NCBI RefSeq assembly: GCF_002893095.1
Contig: NZ_PKQQ01000006.1
Span: 1-64,000 of the forward strand
Length of the DNA: 64,000 bases
From: Stenotrophomonas sp. VV52
Lineage (GTDB): Bacteria > Pseudomonadota > Gammaproteobacteria > Xanthomonadales > Xanthomonadaceae
Reading direction: 5' to 3'
Shown here: positions 1 through 12,857 of the stretch, in pieces
Numbering within the stretch: the first letter of the stretch is position 1
How the letters are laid out: the number at the start of each line of letters is the position of its first letter
The notes under the pieces: generated by a model
What the model saw: only the letters and a program-made list of their open reading frames with translations
Databases searched by the model: none
Told to the model about the DNA's origin: nothing
Translations under genes and position numbers: made by a program

Positions 1-613
<613 letters not shown>

Positions 614-690
614 AGATTCAGATCCCTGCTGTCGATGCCCCATTCTAGCGTGGGCACTGCCGGCACCCCGCCGCTGTCCGCTTAACAAAA

Positions 691-729
691 GTGTCCGGCA
701 CAGTGTCCGCGGACACCCGGACGCGTCCG
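691..729. promoter_or_regulatory. Tandem palindromes, likely enhancer sites for the NtrC-type regulator
   Basis: Two perfect palindromes sit nearly end to end: GTGTCCGCGGACAC at 703-716 and CGGACGCGTCCG at 718-729, with a further half site GTGTCCGG at 691-698. Their centres lie roughly 70 to 85 bp upstream of the start point predicted from the sigma-54 promoter at 768-784, the usual distance for enhancer-binding proteins. The regulator encoded at 5882 is the obvious candidate to bind here. The palindromes are seen directly; the binding partner is inferred. Confidence 0.7.
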
Positions 730-767
730 TACCGCTCGTAAGTGGCTGTTTAACAAGGCGCAGAAGT

Positions 768-784
768 TGGCACGCGGTGTGCTT
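768..784 (+). promoter_or_regulatory. Sigma-54 (-24/-12) promoter of the export operon
   Basis: The element reads TGGCACG, four bases, then GTGCT. It has the invariant GG (769-770) and GC (781-782) separated by exactly 10 bases, as RpoN promoters require. It lies about 45 bp upstream of the adaptor's ATG at 825. No convincing sigma-70 promoter was seen in the same gap. An enhancer-binding regulator is encoded in the same gene cluster, which supports the call. Confidence 0.75.
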
Positions 785-824
785 GGTATACCGCAACTAC
801 CGCAACCCAACCGCGACCGAGCCG

Positions 825-2093
825 ATGATCCGCGACACTTCTGCCCAGGACCAGACCTTTTCCACCCCGGCCACGGCGGCACCGTGGAAGCGCTGGCTGT
901 GGCCGGGCATCGCCGCCCTGGTGGTAGTGCTGGCGATCGGTTTCGCCGCCCGCGCCTGGCTGGGGGCCAGCCGTTCATTCGACAGCACCCGCGTCCGCAT
1001 CGCCGAGGTCAAGAAGGGCGACCTGGTCCGCGACCTCGCCGCCGACGGCAAGGTGATCGCCGCCAACAGCCCGGTGCTGTACGCCATCTCCGCCGGTACC
1101 GTGGACCTGAAGGTGGTCGCCGGTGACGTGGTGAAGAAGGACCAGGAGCTGGCGGTGATCGACAGCCCCGAACTGCGCAGCAAGCTGGCCCAGGAACAGG
1201 CCACCCTGGCCGGCCTGGAAGCCGAAGCCAGCCGGTCGCTGCTCGACGCCACCCTGGCCCGCGCCAAGGCCAGCAAGGAAACCGACCAGGCCAACATCGA
1301 GCGCCAGGCCGCCGAGCGCGACCTGCAGCGCTACCAGCGCGGCTACGACGGCGGCGCGGTGCCGCAGATAGACCTGGCCAAGGCCAACGACACCCTGAAG
1401 AAGGCCGACATCTCCCTGGCCAACGCCCAGACCGACGCCCGCCTGCAGGGCCAGGGCGCCGACCTGGACGCGCGCAACAAGCGCCTGCTGGCCGACCGCC
1501 AGCGCGCGGTGGTGGACGAAGTGCAGCGCCAGGTGGACGCGCTGACCCTGCGCGCGCCGTTCGACGGCCAGGTCGGCCAGGTCCAGGCCACCCAGCACAC
1601 CCAGGTGGCCGCCAACGCCCCGATCCTGGGCGTGGTCGACCTGTCGCGCTTCGAGATCGAGATCAAGGTGCCGGAAAGCTTCGCCCGCGACCTGTCGCTG
1701 GGCATCCCGGCGCAGCTCACCAGCGGCAGCGGCCAGCCGTTCGCCGGCGAGATCAGCGCGGTGTCGCCCGAAGTGGTGGCCGGCGAGGTCAATGCCCGCA
1801 TCCGCTTTACCGACAAGCCGCCGCAGGGCCTGCGCCAGAGCCAGCGCATGCAGGCCCGGGTGGTGCTCGATACCCGTCGCAACGTGATCAAGGTCGAACG
1901 TGGCCCGTTCGTGGAGCAGGGCAACGGCCAGGCCTATGTCATGGATGGCAGCACCGCGGTGCGCCGTCCGGTCCAGCTGGGTGTCAGCAGCCTGGGCGAA
2001 GTGGAAATCCTCTCTGGCCTGCAACCCGGCGATCGGGTCGTGGTCTCCGGCAGCGATCTGTTCGGCGACGCCGAACGCGTGTCCATCAACTGA
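825..2093 (+). CDS. Efflux transporter periplasmic adaptor subunit (HlyD/MacA type)
   Basis: Membrane-fusion protein expected to link the inner-membrane ABC permeases encoded downstream to an outer-membrane channel. It has 422 residues. A single transmembrane segment near residues 23-44 is followed by a lipoyl/barrel-sandwich half (around GKVIAANSPVLYAISAGTV), a long alanine- and glutamine-rich coiled-coil hairpin (about 120-240), the second half-motif LRAPFDGQVGQV and a C-terminal beta domain ending in GDRVVVSGSDLF. The ATG at 825 was chosen over a start further upstream because it follows the sigma-54 promoter and directly precedes the membrane anchor. No outer-membrane TolC-type gene is nearby. 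The substrate is unknown. Confidence 0.88.
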   Translation: MIRDTSAQDQTFSTPATAAPWKRWLWPGIAALVVVLAIGFAARAWLGASRSFDSTRVRIAEVKKGDLVRDLAADGKVIAANSPVLYAISAGTVDLKVVAGDVVKKDQELAVIDSPELRSKLAQEQATLAGLEAEASRSLLDATLARAKASKETDQANIERQAAERDLQRYQRGYDGGAVPQIDLAKANDTLKKADISLANAQTDARLQGQGADLDARNKRLLADRQRAVVDEVQRQVDALTLRAPFDGQVGQVQATQHTQVAANAPILGVVDLSRFEIEIKVPESFARDLSLGIPAQLTSGSGQPFAGEISAVSPEVVAGEVNARIRFTDKPPQGLRQSQRMQARVVLDTRRNVIKVERGPFVEQGNGQAYVMDGSTAVRRPVQLGVSSLGEVEILSGLQPGDRVVVSGSDLFGDAERVSIN

Positions 2094-2122
2094 TCCACCC
2101 TACCCATACAAGGAATACAGCC

Positions 2123-2842
2123 ATGCTTGAGATGCGCTCGGTCGCCAAGGTGTTCCGCACCGAACAGGTGGAAACCCATGCCCTGCGGTCGCTGGACCTG
2201 CACGTTCGCGAAGGCGAGTTCGTTGCCGTCACCGGTCCGTCCGGTTCCGGCAAGACCACCTTCCTGAACATTGCCGGCCTGCTGGAGACCTTCACCAGCG
2301 GCACCTACCTGCTCGACGGGCAGGACGTGAGCAAGCTCGGCGACGACGCCCGCAGCCGGCTGCGCAACCAGAAGATCGGCTTCATCTTCCAGGGCTTCAA
2401 CCTGATTTCCGACCTCAACCTGTTCGACAACGTGGACGTACCGCTGCGCTACCGCGGCATGTCCGCCAGCGAGCGCAAACAGCGCATCGAACACGCACTG
2501 CAGCAGGTCGGCCTGGGCTCGCGCATGAAGCATTACCCGTCCGAGCTCTCCGGCGGCCAGCAGCAGCGCGCGGCGATCGCGCGTGCGCTGGCCGGCAGCC
2601 CGCGCCTGCTGCTGGCCGACGAACCGACCGGCAACCTGGACACCCAGATGGCACGCGGGGTGATGGAACTGCTTGAAGAGATCAACGCCGCCGGCACCAC
2701 CATCGTCATGGTCACCCATGATCCGGAACTGGCCGCGCGTGCCCAGCGCAACGTGCACATCGTCGACGGCCAGGCCACCGACCTGGTGCGCGAACCGGTG
2801 CTGGCCACCCCGCGCGTTGCCGTTGCCACCGTCAACGACTGA
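2123..2842 (+). CDS. ABC transporter ATP-binding protein (MacB/LolD-like)
   Basis: Cytoplasmic ATPase of the export complex, 239 residues. All ABC motifs are visible: Walker A GPSGSGKT (38-45), Q-loop Gln90, signature LSGGQ (142-146), Walker B LLLADE (162-167) followed by PTGNLD, and the H-loop His199. The sequence is closest to the MacB/LolD/FtsE branch, which works with FtsX-type permeases as mechanotransmitters. An AGGAA ribosome-binding site precedes the ATG, and the gene lies 29 bp after the adaptor and 10 bp before the first permease gene, so they are co-transcribed. Confidence 0.93.
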   Translation: MLEMRSVAKVFRTEQVETHALRSLDLHVREGEFVAVTGPSGSGKTTFLNIAGLLETFTSGTYLLDGQDVSKLGDDARSRLRNQKIGFIFQGFNLISDLNLFDNVDVPLRYRGMSASERKQRIEHALQQVGLGSRMKHYPSELSGGQQQRAAIARALAGSPRLLLADEPTGNLDTQMARGVMELLEEINAAGTTIVMVTHDPELAARAQRNVHIVDGQATDLVREPVLATPRVAVATVND

Positions 2843-2852
2843 GGCCGCCACC

Positions 2853-4154
2853 ATGCTCGCCTACTACTTCCGACTGGCCCTGCGCAGCTTCCGGCGCAAC
2901 AAGGTGCTCACCGCGCTGATGGTGACCGCGATCGCGCTCGGCATCGGCGCCTCGATGACCACCCTCACCGTGTTCCATGTGCTCTCCGGCGATCCCATCC
3001 CGCAGAAGAGCGACCGCCTGTTCAACGTGCAGGTCGACCCGCGCCCGATGATCGGCTACCAGCCCAGCGAGGAGCCCGAAGAACAGGTGACCCGCTACGA
3101 CGGCGAAACCCTGCTGCGCGAAAAGAAGGCCAAGCACCAGGTGCTGATGACCGGCGGTGGCGTCACCGTGGAGCCGGACACCAGCACGCTGCGCCCGTTC
3201 GACACCGACGCGCGTTATACCTCCACCGATTTCTTCGCCATGTTCGACACGCCGTTCCAGTTCGGCCAGGGCTGGAAGGCCGACCAGGATGAAGGCCGTG
3301 GTCGGGTCGCGGTGATCTCCAAGGCGCTGAACGACAAGCTGTTCAACGGCCAGAACAGCGTGGGCCGCCCGCTGCGCATGGACGGACACACCTTCAACAT
3401 CGTCGGCGTGCTCAAGGAGTGGAACCCGAACCCGCACTTCTACGACCTGGAAACCGGCCGCTACGGCGACAGCGAAGACATCTTCGTTCCGGTCTCCACC
3501 GCGCTGGACCTCAAGTTCGGCCGCAACGGCAACATGAACTGCTGGGACAACGCCAACGGCGAGGAAACCGCGCTCAACGCGCCGTGCACCTGGATGCAGT
3601 ACTGGGTGGAGCTGGCCTCGCCGTCCGACGCCGCCGACTACCGCGCGTACCTGGAAAACTACTCGGCGCAGCAGAAGGCAGCCGGCCGCTTCCAGCGTCC
3701 GTCGAACGTGCGCCTGCGCAACGTGATGGAGTGGCTGGACTTCCAGCAGGTGGTTCCCAGCGACGTGCGCCTGCAGCTGTGGCTGGCCCTGGGCTTCCTG
3801 GCGGTCTGCCTGATCAACACGGTAGGCCTGCTGCTCGCGAAATTCCTGCGCCGCAGCGGCGAGATCGGCGTACGTCGCGCACTCGGCGCCAGCCGTGGGC
3901 AGATCTTCCTGCAGTCGCTGGTGGAAGCGGGCACGGTCGGTCTGGCCGGCGGTGTAATGGGCCTGGGGCTGGCGATGCTCGGCCTGTACGCGGTACGCCA
4001 GCAGCCGGTGGACTACGCCAAGCTCGCCACCCTGGACGGCAAGATGCTGCTGCTCACCTTCGGCCTGACCCTGGCCGCCAGCCTGCTGGCCGGTTTCCTG
4101 CCGGCGCTGCGCGCCATGCAGGTCACCCCCGCCATCCAACTCAAATCGCAGTAA
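2853..4154 (+). CDS. FtsX/MacB-type ABC permease, first of two
   Basis: Inner-membrane permease of 433 residues with the MacB layout: one N-terminal transmembrane helix (about 20-45), a large periplasmic MacB_PCD-like domain (about 50-310) and three C-terminal transmembrane helices. The cytoplasmic loop carries EIGVRRALGASRGQIFLQSLVEAG, the FtsX-family coupling signature. The ATPase is a separate protein here, unlike E. coli MacB. The periplasmic domain contains CWDN and PCTW, a possible disulphide pair. A longer in-frame start exists, but the ATG at 2853 follows the ATPase stop directly and gives the correct family N-terminus. Confidence 0.9.
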   Translation: MLAYYFRLALRSFRRNKVLTALMVTAIALGIGASMTTLTVFHVLSGDPIPQKSDRLFNVQVDPRPMIGYQPSEEPEEQVTRYDGETLLREKKAKHQVLMTGGGVTVEPDTSTLRPFDTDARYTSTDFFAMFDTPFQFGQGWKADQDEGRGRVAVISKALNDKLFNGQNSVGRPLRMDGHTFNIVGVLKEWNPNPHFYDLETGRYGDSEDIFVPVSTALDLKFGRNGNMNCWDNANGEETALNAPCTWMQYWVELASPSDAADYRAYLENYSAQQKAAGRFQRPSNVRLRNVMEWLDFQQVVPSDVRLQLWLALGFLAVCLINTVGLLLAKFLRRSGEIGVRRALGASRGQIFLQSLVEAGTVGLAGGVMGLGLAMLGLYAVRQQPVDYAKLATLDGKMLLLTFGLTLAASLLAGFLPALRAMQVTPAIQLKSQ

Positions 4155-4170
4155 GGATCCGGAGCACATC

Positions 4171-5391
4171 ATGGATATCCGACCCATCCTGACCACGCTG
4201 CGCCGGCACAAGACTGCCGCCGCCCTCATCGTGCTGGAGATCGCGCTGACCTGCGCGATCGTCTGCAACGCGCTGTTCCTGATCGGCCAGCGCCTGGAGA
4301 AAATCAACCAGCCCAGCGGCATCGCCGAACAGGAGCTGCTGGAAGTGCGCCTGGGCGGCATCGGCACCCAGGTCAACGCCACCGCCCGTACCCGCGAAGA
4401 CCTGGCCGCGCTGCGGGCCATTCCCGGGGTGAAGAACGCGGTGCCGATCAACCAGCTGCCGTTCCGCCGCAACTCCTGGAACACCAGCCTGTCGCTGATC
4501 CCCGACCAGGAGCGGCCGAACTTCAACGCCGCGCAGTTCTTCGCCAGCGAAGGCACGCTGGATACGATGGGCCTGCAGCTGGTCGCCGGCCGCGACTTCG
4601 AAGGCGATGAGTTCGCCAACCTGGAAGACGTGGAGAAGGACGCCACCATCGAACAGCGCGGTTCTGCGGTGATCCTGAGCAGCAAAGCTGCAAACAAGCT
4701 GTTCCCGGACGGCCAGGCGGTGGGCAAGACCATCTACAGCGGCCGCATGCCGCTGCGCATCGTCGGCGTGGTGAAGGAACTGGCGCGCCCGGTCACGGTG
4801 GAGTCCGACACCGGCTACTCGATGATCCTGCCGGTGCGGGTCAACTACGATATGGGCCTGTACCTGATCCGGGTCACCGACGCCGCGCGCCGCCAGGAAG
4901 TGCTGGCTGCTGCAGTGTCCGCGCTGGAAAAGGTCGACACCAACCGCATGGTGCGCGCCAAGCTCACCTATGAAGAGCAGCGCACCAAGTACTTCCAGAA
5001 CGACCGCGCGATGGTCGGCCTGCTGATCACGGTGTGCGTGGCGCTGCTGGTGGTCACCGCGCTGGGCATCGTCGGCCTGGCCAGCTTCTGGGTGCAGCAG
5101 CGTACCAAGCAGATCGGCATCCGCCGTGCGCTGGGTGCCACCCGCGGCCAGATCCTGCGCTACTTCCAGACCGAGAACTTCCTGCTGGCCACGGTCGGCA
5201 TCGTGCTCGGCATGCTGCTGGCGTACTCGATCAACCTCTGGCTGATGAGCGCCTACGAACTGCCGCGCATGCCGATCGCCTACCTGCCCATCGGTGCGGT
5301 CCTGCTGTGGCTGCTGGGCCAGGTCGCGGTGTTCGGGCCCGCCCACCGCGCAGCGGCGGTGCCGCCTGCCGTCGCCACCCGGAGCGCCTGA
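4171..5391 (+). CDS. FtsX/MacB-type ABC permease, second of two
   Basis: A second FtsX-family permease, 406 residues, with an N-terminal transmembrane helix (about 18-38), a periplasmic domain and three C-terminal helices. The coupling motif is QIGIRRALGATRGQILRYF. The two permeases differ through most of their periplasmic domains, so they probably form a heterodimer with the shared ATPase rather than being a recent duplication. The gene starts 16 bp after the first permease, with GGATCCGGAG as ribosome-binding region. Its stop is one base from the start of the PDZ lipoprotein gene. Confidence 0.9.
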   Translation: MDIRPILTTLRRHKTAAALIVLEIALTCAIVCNALFLIGQRLEKINQPSGIAEQELLEVRLGGIGTQVNATARTREDLAALRAIPGVKNAVPINQLPFRRNSWNTSLSLIPDQERPNFNAAQFFASEGTLDTMGLQLVAGRDFEGDEFANLEDVEKDATIEQRGSAVILSSKAANKLFPDGQAVGKTIYSGRMPLRIVGVVKELARPVTVESDTGYSMILPVRVNYDMGLYLIRVTDAARRQEVLAAAVSALEKVDTNRMVRAKLTYEEQRTKYFQNDRAMVGLLITVCVALLVVTALGIVGLASFWVQQRTKQIGIRRALGATRGQILRYFQTENFLLATVGIVLGMLLAYSINLWLMSAYELPRMPIAYLPIGAVLLWLLGQVAVFGPAHRAAAVPPAVATRSA

Positions 5392-5392
5392 C

Positions 5393-5803
5393 ATGGGCGC
5401 TCCCCTCCTCCGCGCCGCCTTGCTCGGGCTGGCACTGCTCTCCACCACCGCCTGCGCGGAAAGCAGCCGCAGCGAATCCTCGCGCATGGACTGGCGCCAG
5501 GACGGCGCACGGCTGACCGTGGAATCCGCACAGGGCGTAGTCACCATCGTCGCAGCGTCGCCCACGGCGCGCTTCGGCGTGCAGGCGGGCGACCAGGTCC
5601 TGCGCGTGGACGGCGTGCCGGTGCAGCGCGTGGACGATCTGACCGCCGCGCTCAGCAGCAGCGACAAGGTCACGGTGCCCGTCACCGTGCGCCGGTCCGG
5701 ACGGGTCGAGGTGGTCAGCGTGCCGACCGCCGCGTGGCGGGCCGTGCAGCCGCCACCGCCGCCGGCGCCCCCTGCGCCTCCGGCGCCCCCGTCACGGCCG
5801 TAA
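5393..5803 (+). CDS. Small PDZ-domain lipoprotein of the export operon
   Basis: Protein of 136 residues with an N-terminal hydrophobic signal ending in TTAC (candidate lipidated Cys21; the -3 residue is Thr, not Leu, so the lipobox is imperfect). Residues about 45-115 look like a PDZ domain (ARFGVQAGDQVLRVDGVPVQRVDDL, typical of HtrA/RseP PDZ folds). The tail is nearly pure proline and alanine (PPPPPAPPAP), possibly crossing the periplasm or binding peptidoglycan. It starts one base after the second permease, so it is part of the export operon. A chaperone or substrate-recognition role is a guess; no catalytic domain is present. Confidence 0.75.
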   Translation: MGAPLLRAALLGLALLSTTACAESSRSESSRMDWRQDGARLTVESAQGVVTIVAASPTARFGVQAGDQVLRVDGVPVQRVDDLTAALSSSDKVTVPVTVRRSGRVEVVSVPTAAWRAVQPPPPPAPPAPPAPPSRP

Positions 5804-5811
5804 GCCCGGAT

Positions 5812-5838
5812 CCGGCCCCACCCTGCCGGTGGGGCCGG
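5812..5838. terminator. Strong hairpin between the transporter genes and the regulator genes
   Basis: A perfect 11-bp stem (CCGGCCCCACC pairing with GGTGGGGCCGG) with a 5-base loop lies 8 bp after the PDZ gene stop and about 43 bp before the regulator gene. There is no T tract, so it may only attenuate read-through or protect the upstream mRNA's 3' end, lowering regulator expression relative to the transporter. Confidence 0.5.
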
Positions 5839-5881
5839 CGCTCGGGTACTCTCTGCCTACTTTCCGGTCTCCTGCTGCCGC

Positions 5882-7221
<1,340 letters not shown>

Positions 7222-7225
<4 letters not shown>

Positions 7226-8577
7226 AGCGCACCTCGTTTACCTTCCGCCTGTTCCTGCGCCTGCTGCCGGTGCTGGCGCTGGCTGCAGCCGGTCCGTGGC
7301 TGCTGGCCTACTGGATGGACCGCGGCTGGGCGGTGGCGCTGGTGTCCACCCTCGTACTGCTCGCCCTGATGTGGTGGACGCTGCGCCGCGCCACCGCGCC
7401 GGTCCGTTCTCTGCTGCGTGCGCTGTCCGGCACCACCAGCACCTACCGCGACGGCGAGTACAACTTCAGCGTGTACTGGCCGGGCAACGACGAACTGGGC
7501 GACCTGGTGCAGGCGCACCGCGAGCTGGGCGATGTGCTGCGCGAACAGCGCCAGGGCCTGGTCCAGCGCGAACTGCTGCTGGACACCATGGTGCAGAACA
7601 CGCCGGTGTCGATGCTGCTGCTGACCAATGGCGGCGACGGCGTGCAGCGCGTGGTGTTCTCCAACCTGGCCGCCCGCAAGCTGCTGCACAATGGCTGGAA
7701 GCTGGAAGGCCAGGCGATGCAGCACGTGCTGGAGACCATGCCGGTGGAACTGCGCGATGCGATCGAGCGCGGTGGCGACAGCCTGTTCGCGGTACGTGGG
7801 CCGGGCGACGAAGCCGAAGACGGCGATGAAGACGACGAACAGGTCTACCACCTGTCGCGGCGCAACTTCCATCTCAACGGTCGCCCGCACGACCTGCTGC
7901 TGATCCGCCTGCTCACCGCCGAGCTGCGCCGTCAGGAAGTGCAGACCTGGAAGAAGGTGATCCGGGTGATCAGCCATGAGCTCAACAACTCGCTGGCGCC
8001 GATCGCCTCGCTGGCGCACTCCGGTGGCGAGCTGGTGCGGCGTGGCAAGACCGAACGCCTGGAAGAGGTGTTCACCACCATCGAAGAGCGCTCACGGCAC
8101 CTGGAAGGCTTCATCCGCGGCTATGCGCGCTTTGCCAAGCTGCCGCAGCCGCAGCTGCAGAACGTGCAGTGGAAGCAGTTCCTGGGCGGGCTGCAGCTGC
8201 AGATCCCGTTCCGCATGGCCGAGATTCCCGACGACCTGCAGGGCCGGGTGGATATCGCCCAGCTGGGCCAGGCGCTGTTGAACCTGCTGAAGAACGCGCA
8301 CGAGGCGTGCTCGGAAGCCGAGCCGCCCAATGATGATGTGGAATTGCGCCTGACCCGGCTGCCGCAGTGGTTGCGCATCGAAGTGCTCGACCGTGGCAAG
8401 GGCATGAACGAAGCAGTGCTGCAGAATGCCCTGATGCCGTTCTACTCAACCAAGCGCAACGGCACCGGCCTGGGCCTGGCGCTCACCCGCGAAATCGTGG
8501 AAGCGCACGGCGGCCGGGTGTCGCTGCAGAACCGCCGCGAAGGCGGCCTGTGCGTGGCGATTTTCCTGCCGGCCTGA
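7222..8577 (+). CDS. Membrane sensor histidine kinase, partner of the NtrC-type regulator
   Basis: Kinase of 451 residues. Two transmembrane helices (about 12-30 and 36-55) enclose only a few periplasmic residues, so it likely senses membrane or cytoplasmic cues. A HAMP-like stretch and a PAS-like region (about 115-230) follow. The H-box is VISHELNNSLAPIASLAHS with His252 as phosphoacceptor, and the ATPase domain has an N-box (LLNLLKNAHEA), DRGKGM and GTGLGLALTREIVEAHGG. It overlaps the regulator by ATGA, indicating translational coupling. Its stop lies 4 bp from the convergent glmU stop with no terminator between. Confidence 0.93.
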
Positions 8578-8581
8578 TCGC

Positions 8582-9946
8582 TTATTTTTTCACCGGGCGA
8601 TGCCAGCCTTCGATGGTCTGCTGGCGCGCCCGCGCAACGGTCAATTCGCCATCCGGCGCGTTTCGCGTGATGACCGAACCGGCCGCAATGGTCGCCCGCT
8701 CGCCAATCGTCACCGGCGCTACCAGCGAGCTGTTCGACCCGATGAAGGCGTTGTCGCCGATGGTGGTCTGCGACTTGTTCACGCCATCGTAGTTGCAGGT
8801 GATGGTGCCCGCGCCAATGTTGACCTTGCTGCCGATCACCGCATCGCCCAGGTAGGTGAGGTGGTTGGCCTTGCTGCCCACCCCCAGGTGGACCTTCTTG
8901 GTCTCCACGAAGTTGCCCACGTGCGAACCTTCGGCCAGCACCGTACCGGGGCGCAGCCGCGAGAACGGGCCGATGTCGGCCGCGCCTTCGCTGACCACAC
9001 CTTCCAGGTCGCAGTGCGGCTTGACCACCGTGCCGGCGGCCAGCTTCACGTCCTTCAGGCGGGTGAACGGCCCGATGCTGACGCCGTCGCCAAGTTCCAC
9101 GGTGCCTTCCAGGATCACGTTGACGTCGATCTGCACGTCGCGACCGACCGTCACCGAGCCACGGATGTCCAGCCGCGCCGGGTCGATCACGCGCGCGCCC
9201 TGCGCGCACAGCGCACGAACCTCGCGCAGCTGCCAGGCCCGCTCCAGCTGGGACAGCTGCCACGGATCGTTGGCGCCTTCGGCTTCCTGCGCGTCGGCCA
9301 CGAAGGCCATGTCCGCCGGGGTGTAATCGGCCGCGGCCGAGGCAAACACGTCGGTGAGGTAGTACTCGCCCTGCGCATTGCTGTTGGACAGCTGCGACAG
9401 CCAGGTGCGCAGCGCGGTCGCGTCGGCGGTGATGATGCCGGTATTGATGGTGCGGATCGCCAGCTGCTCTTCGCTGGCGTCCTTCTGCTCCACGATCGCG
9501 CCGACCTTGCCCTCGGCATTGCGCACGATGCGGCCATAGCCCGTGGGGTTGGCCATGTCCGCCACCAGCACCGCCAGCCGGCCCGGCTGCGAAAGCAGGT
9601 GCTGCAGGGTGTCGAGCCGGATCAGCGGCACGTCGCCGTACAGCACCAGCACCTTGGCTTCGTCGGGCACCTGCGGCATGGCCTGCTGCACGGCATGGCC
9701 GGTGCCCAGCTGCTCGCGCTGCTCGGCCCACTGCAGGTCCGGCTGGTCGGCGAAGGCGGCGCGTACCGCTTCACCGCCATGGCCGTACACCACGTGGATC
9801 GCCTGGGGCTGCAACTGCCGCGCGGTGTCGATTACATGCGCCAGCATCGGGCGGCCGGCGATCGGCTGCAGCACCTTGGGCAGGTCGGACTTCATGCGCT
9901 TTCCAGCGCCGGCGGCAAGGATGATGACGTGCAGGGCTTGGGTCAT
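8582..9946 (-). CDS. glmU: Bifunctional UDP-GlcNAc pyrophosphorylase / glucosamine-1-phosphate acetyltransferase
   Basis: GlmU acetylates glucosamine-1-phosphate and joins it to UTP, giving UDP-GlcNAc for peptidoglycan and lipid A. The 454-residue length is standard. The N-terminal half begins [22 protein letters not shown] (the nucleotidyltransferase GxGxRMxSxxPK signature), and the C-terminal half is a left-handed beta-helix of hexapeptide repeats ([26 protein letters not shown]). It follows the atp operon on the same strand, but a terminator hairpin at 9998-10021 separates it from atpC. Confidence 0.98.
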   Translation of the reverse strand: MTQALHVIILAAGAGKRMKSDLPKVLQPIAGRPMLAHVIDTARQLQPQAIHVVYGHGGEAVRAAFADQPDLQWAEQREQLGTGHAVQQAMPQVPDEAKVLVLYGDVPLIRLDTLQHLLSQPGRLAVLVADMANPTGYGRIVRNAEGKVGAIVEQKDASEEQLAIRTINTGIITADATALRTWLSQLSNSNAQGEYYLTDVFASAAADYTPADMAFVADAQEAEGANDPWQLSQLERAWQLREVRALCAQGARVIDPARLDIRGSVTVGRDVQIDVNVILEGTVELGDGVSIGPFTRLKDVKLAAGTVVKPHCDLEGVVSEGAADIGPFSRLRPGTVLAEGSHVGNFVETKKVHLGVGSKANHLTYLGDAVIGSKVNIGAGTITCNYDGVNKSQTTIGDNAFIGSNSSLVAPVTIGERATIAAGSVITRNAPDGELTVARARQQTIEGWHRPVKK

Positions 9947-9990
9947 GGGGGCAGGCGTGTACGTGGTGGTATGGGAACGATTCTATGCCG

Positions 9991-10021
9991 GAAACAACAA
10001 CGCCGGCGGAAGCCGGCGTTG
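9991..10021 (-). terminator. Terminator of the atp operon
   Basis: A 10-bp perfect stem (CAACGCCGGC / GCCGGCGTTG) closed by a four-base loop, GGAA on plus and TTCC on minus. On the minus strand it is followed by TTGTTTCC, a modest U-rich tail. It lies between atpC and glmU and probably ends most atp transcription. Confidence 0.75.
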
Positions 10022-10044
10022 AGGTGTGCAGCGTAAGCAGGAAC

Positions 10045-10467
10045 TCAGTGCTTGAGGGTCTTGCGCAGGCGCTCCAGCGCCTGCAGCTGGACCACGGCTT
10101 CGGCCAGCTTCTGCTGGGCTTCGGCCACTTCCATCGCCTCGCCACGATTGGCCAGGATGCGCTCGGCTTCTTCCTTGGCCTTGCGGACCGCGGTTTCGTC
10201 GATGTCCTGCGCGCGGATCGCGGTGTCGGCCAGCACGGTCACGACCTGCGGCTGCACCTCGAGGATGCCGCCGGAGATGGCGAAGTCCAGTTGTTCGCCA
10301 TTCGGGGTGGTGACCACCACCTTGCCCGGCTTCAGCCGGGTGATCAGCGGGGCGTGCTTGGGCGCGATGCCCAGTTCGCCGAGCTCACCCGTAGCCACGA
10401 CCAGAGTCGCTTCACCACGGAAGATTTCCTGCTCGGCGCTGACGATGTCGCAACGGATGGTGCTCAT
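10045..10467 (-). CDS. atpC: F1 ATP synthase epsilon subunit
   Basis: Central-stalk subunit that couples rotation to catalysis and inhibits ATP hydrolysis. It has 140 residues: an N-terminal beta-sandwich ([38 protein letters not shown]) followed by the two-helix C-terminal hairpin. It is the last gene of the operon and lies 2 bp after atpD. Confidence 0.98.
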   Translation of the reverse strand: MSTIRCDIVSAEQEIFRGEATLVVATGELGELGIAPKHAPLITRLKPGKVVVTTPNGEQLDFAISGGILEVQPQVVTVLADTAIRAQDIDETAVRKAKEEAERILANRGEAMEVAEAQQKLAEAVVQLQALERLRKTLKH

Positions 10468-10469
10468 GA

Positions 10470-12778
<2,309 letters not shown>

Positions 12779-12789
12779 CTCTTATTCCC

Positions 12790-12813
12790 GTAGAGCGGGG
12801 CCATGCCCCGCTG
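12790..12813 (+). repeat. SMAG-type (GTAG-headed) REP hairpin in the atpA-atpG gap
   Basis: GTAG is followed by AGCGGGGC, a three-base loop CAT and GCCCCGCT: an 8-bp perfect stem headed by GTAG, the hallmark of Stenotrophomonas SMAG elements. It lies in transcribed intergenic sequence inside the operon. It could stabilise the 3' end of upstream atpA mRNA and so adjust subunit ratios, though that is inference. Confidence 0.8.
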
Positions 12814-12857
12814 CTTCAACGGTGCGGCGAGGCCGGATGGCCCGCCGCACGTGCGTC

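Noticed and set aside
975-2024. Long minus-strand open frame opposite the adaptor gene
   Set aside because: Histidine/alanine/glycine-rich product typical of a shadow frame in high-GC DNA; the plus-strand adaptor has clear domains and codon bias.
2832-4733. Minus-strand open frame of over 600 codons opposite the permease genes
   Set aside because: It spans two genes on the other strand, has no recognisable domain and low-complexity composition; a shadow frame.
5812-5838. Possible SMAG element in the export operon
   Set aside because: The hairpin lacks the GTAG head seen in the four accepted copies, so I list it only as a hairpin/attenuator.
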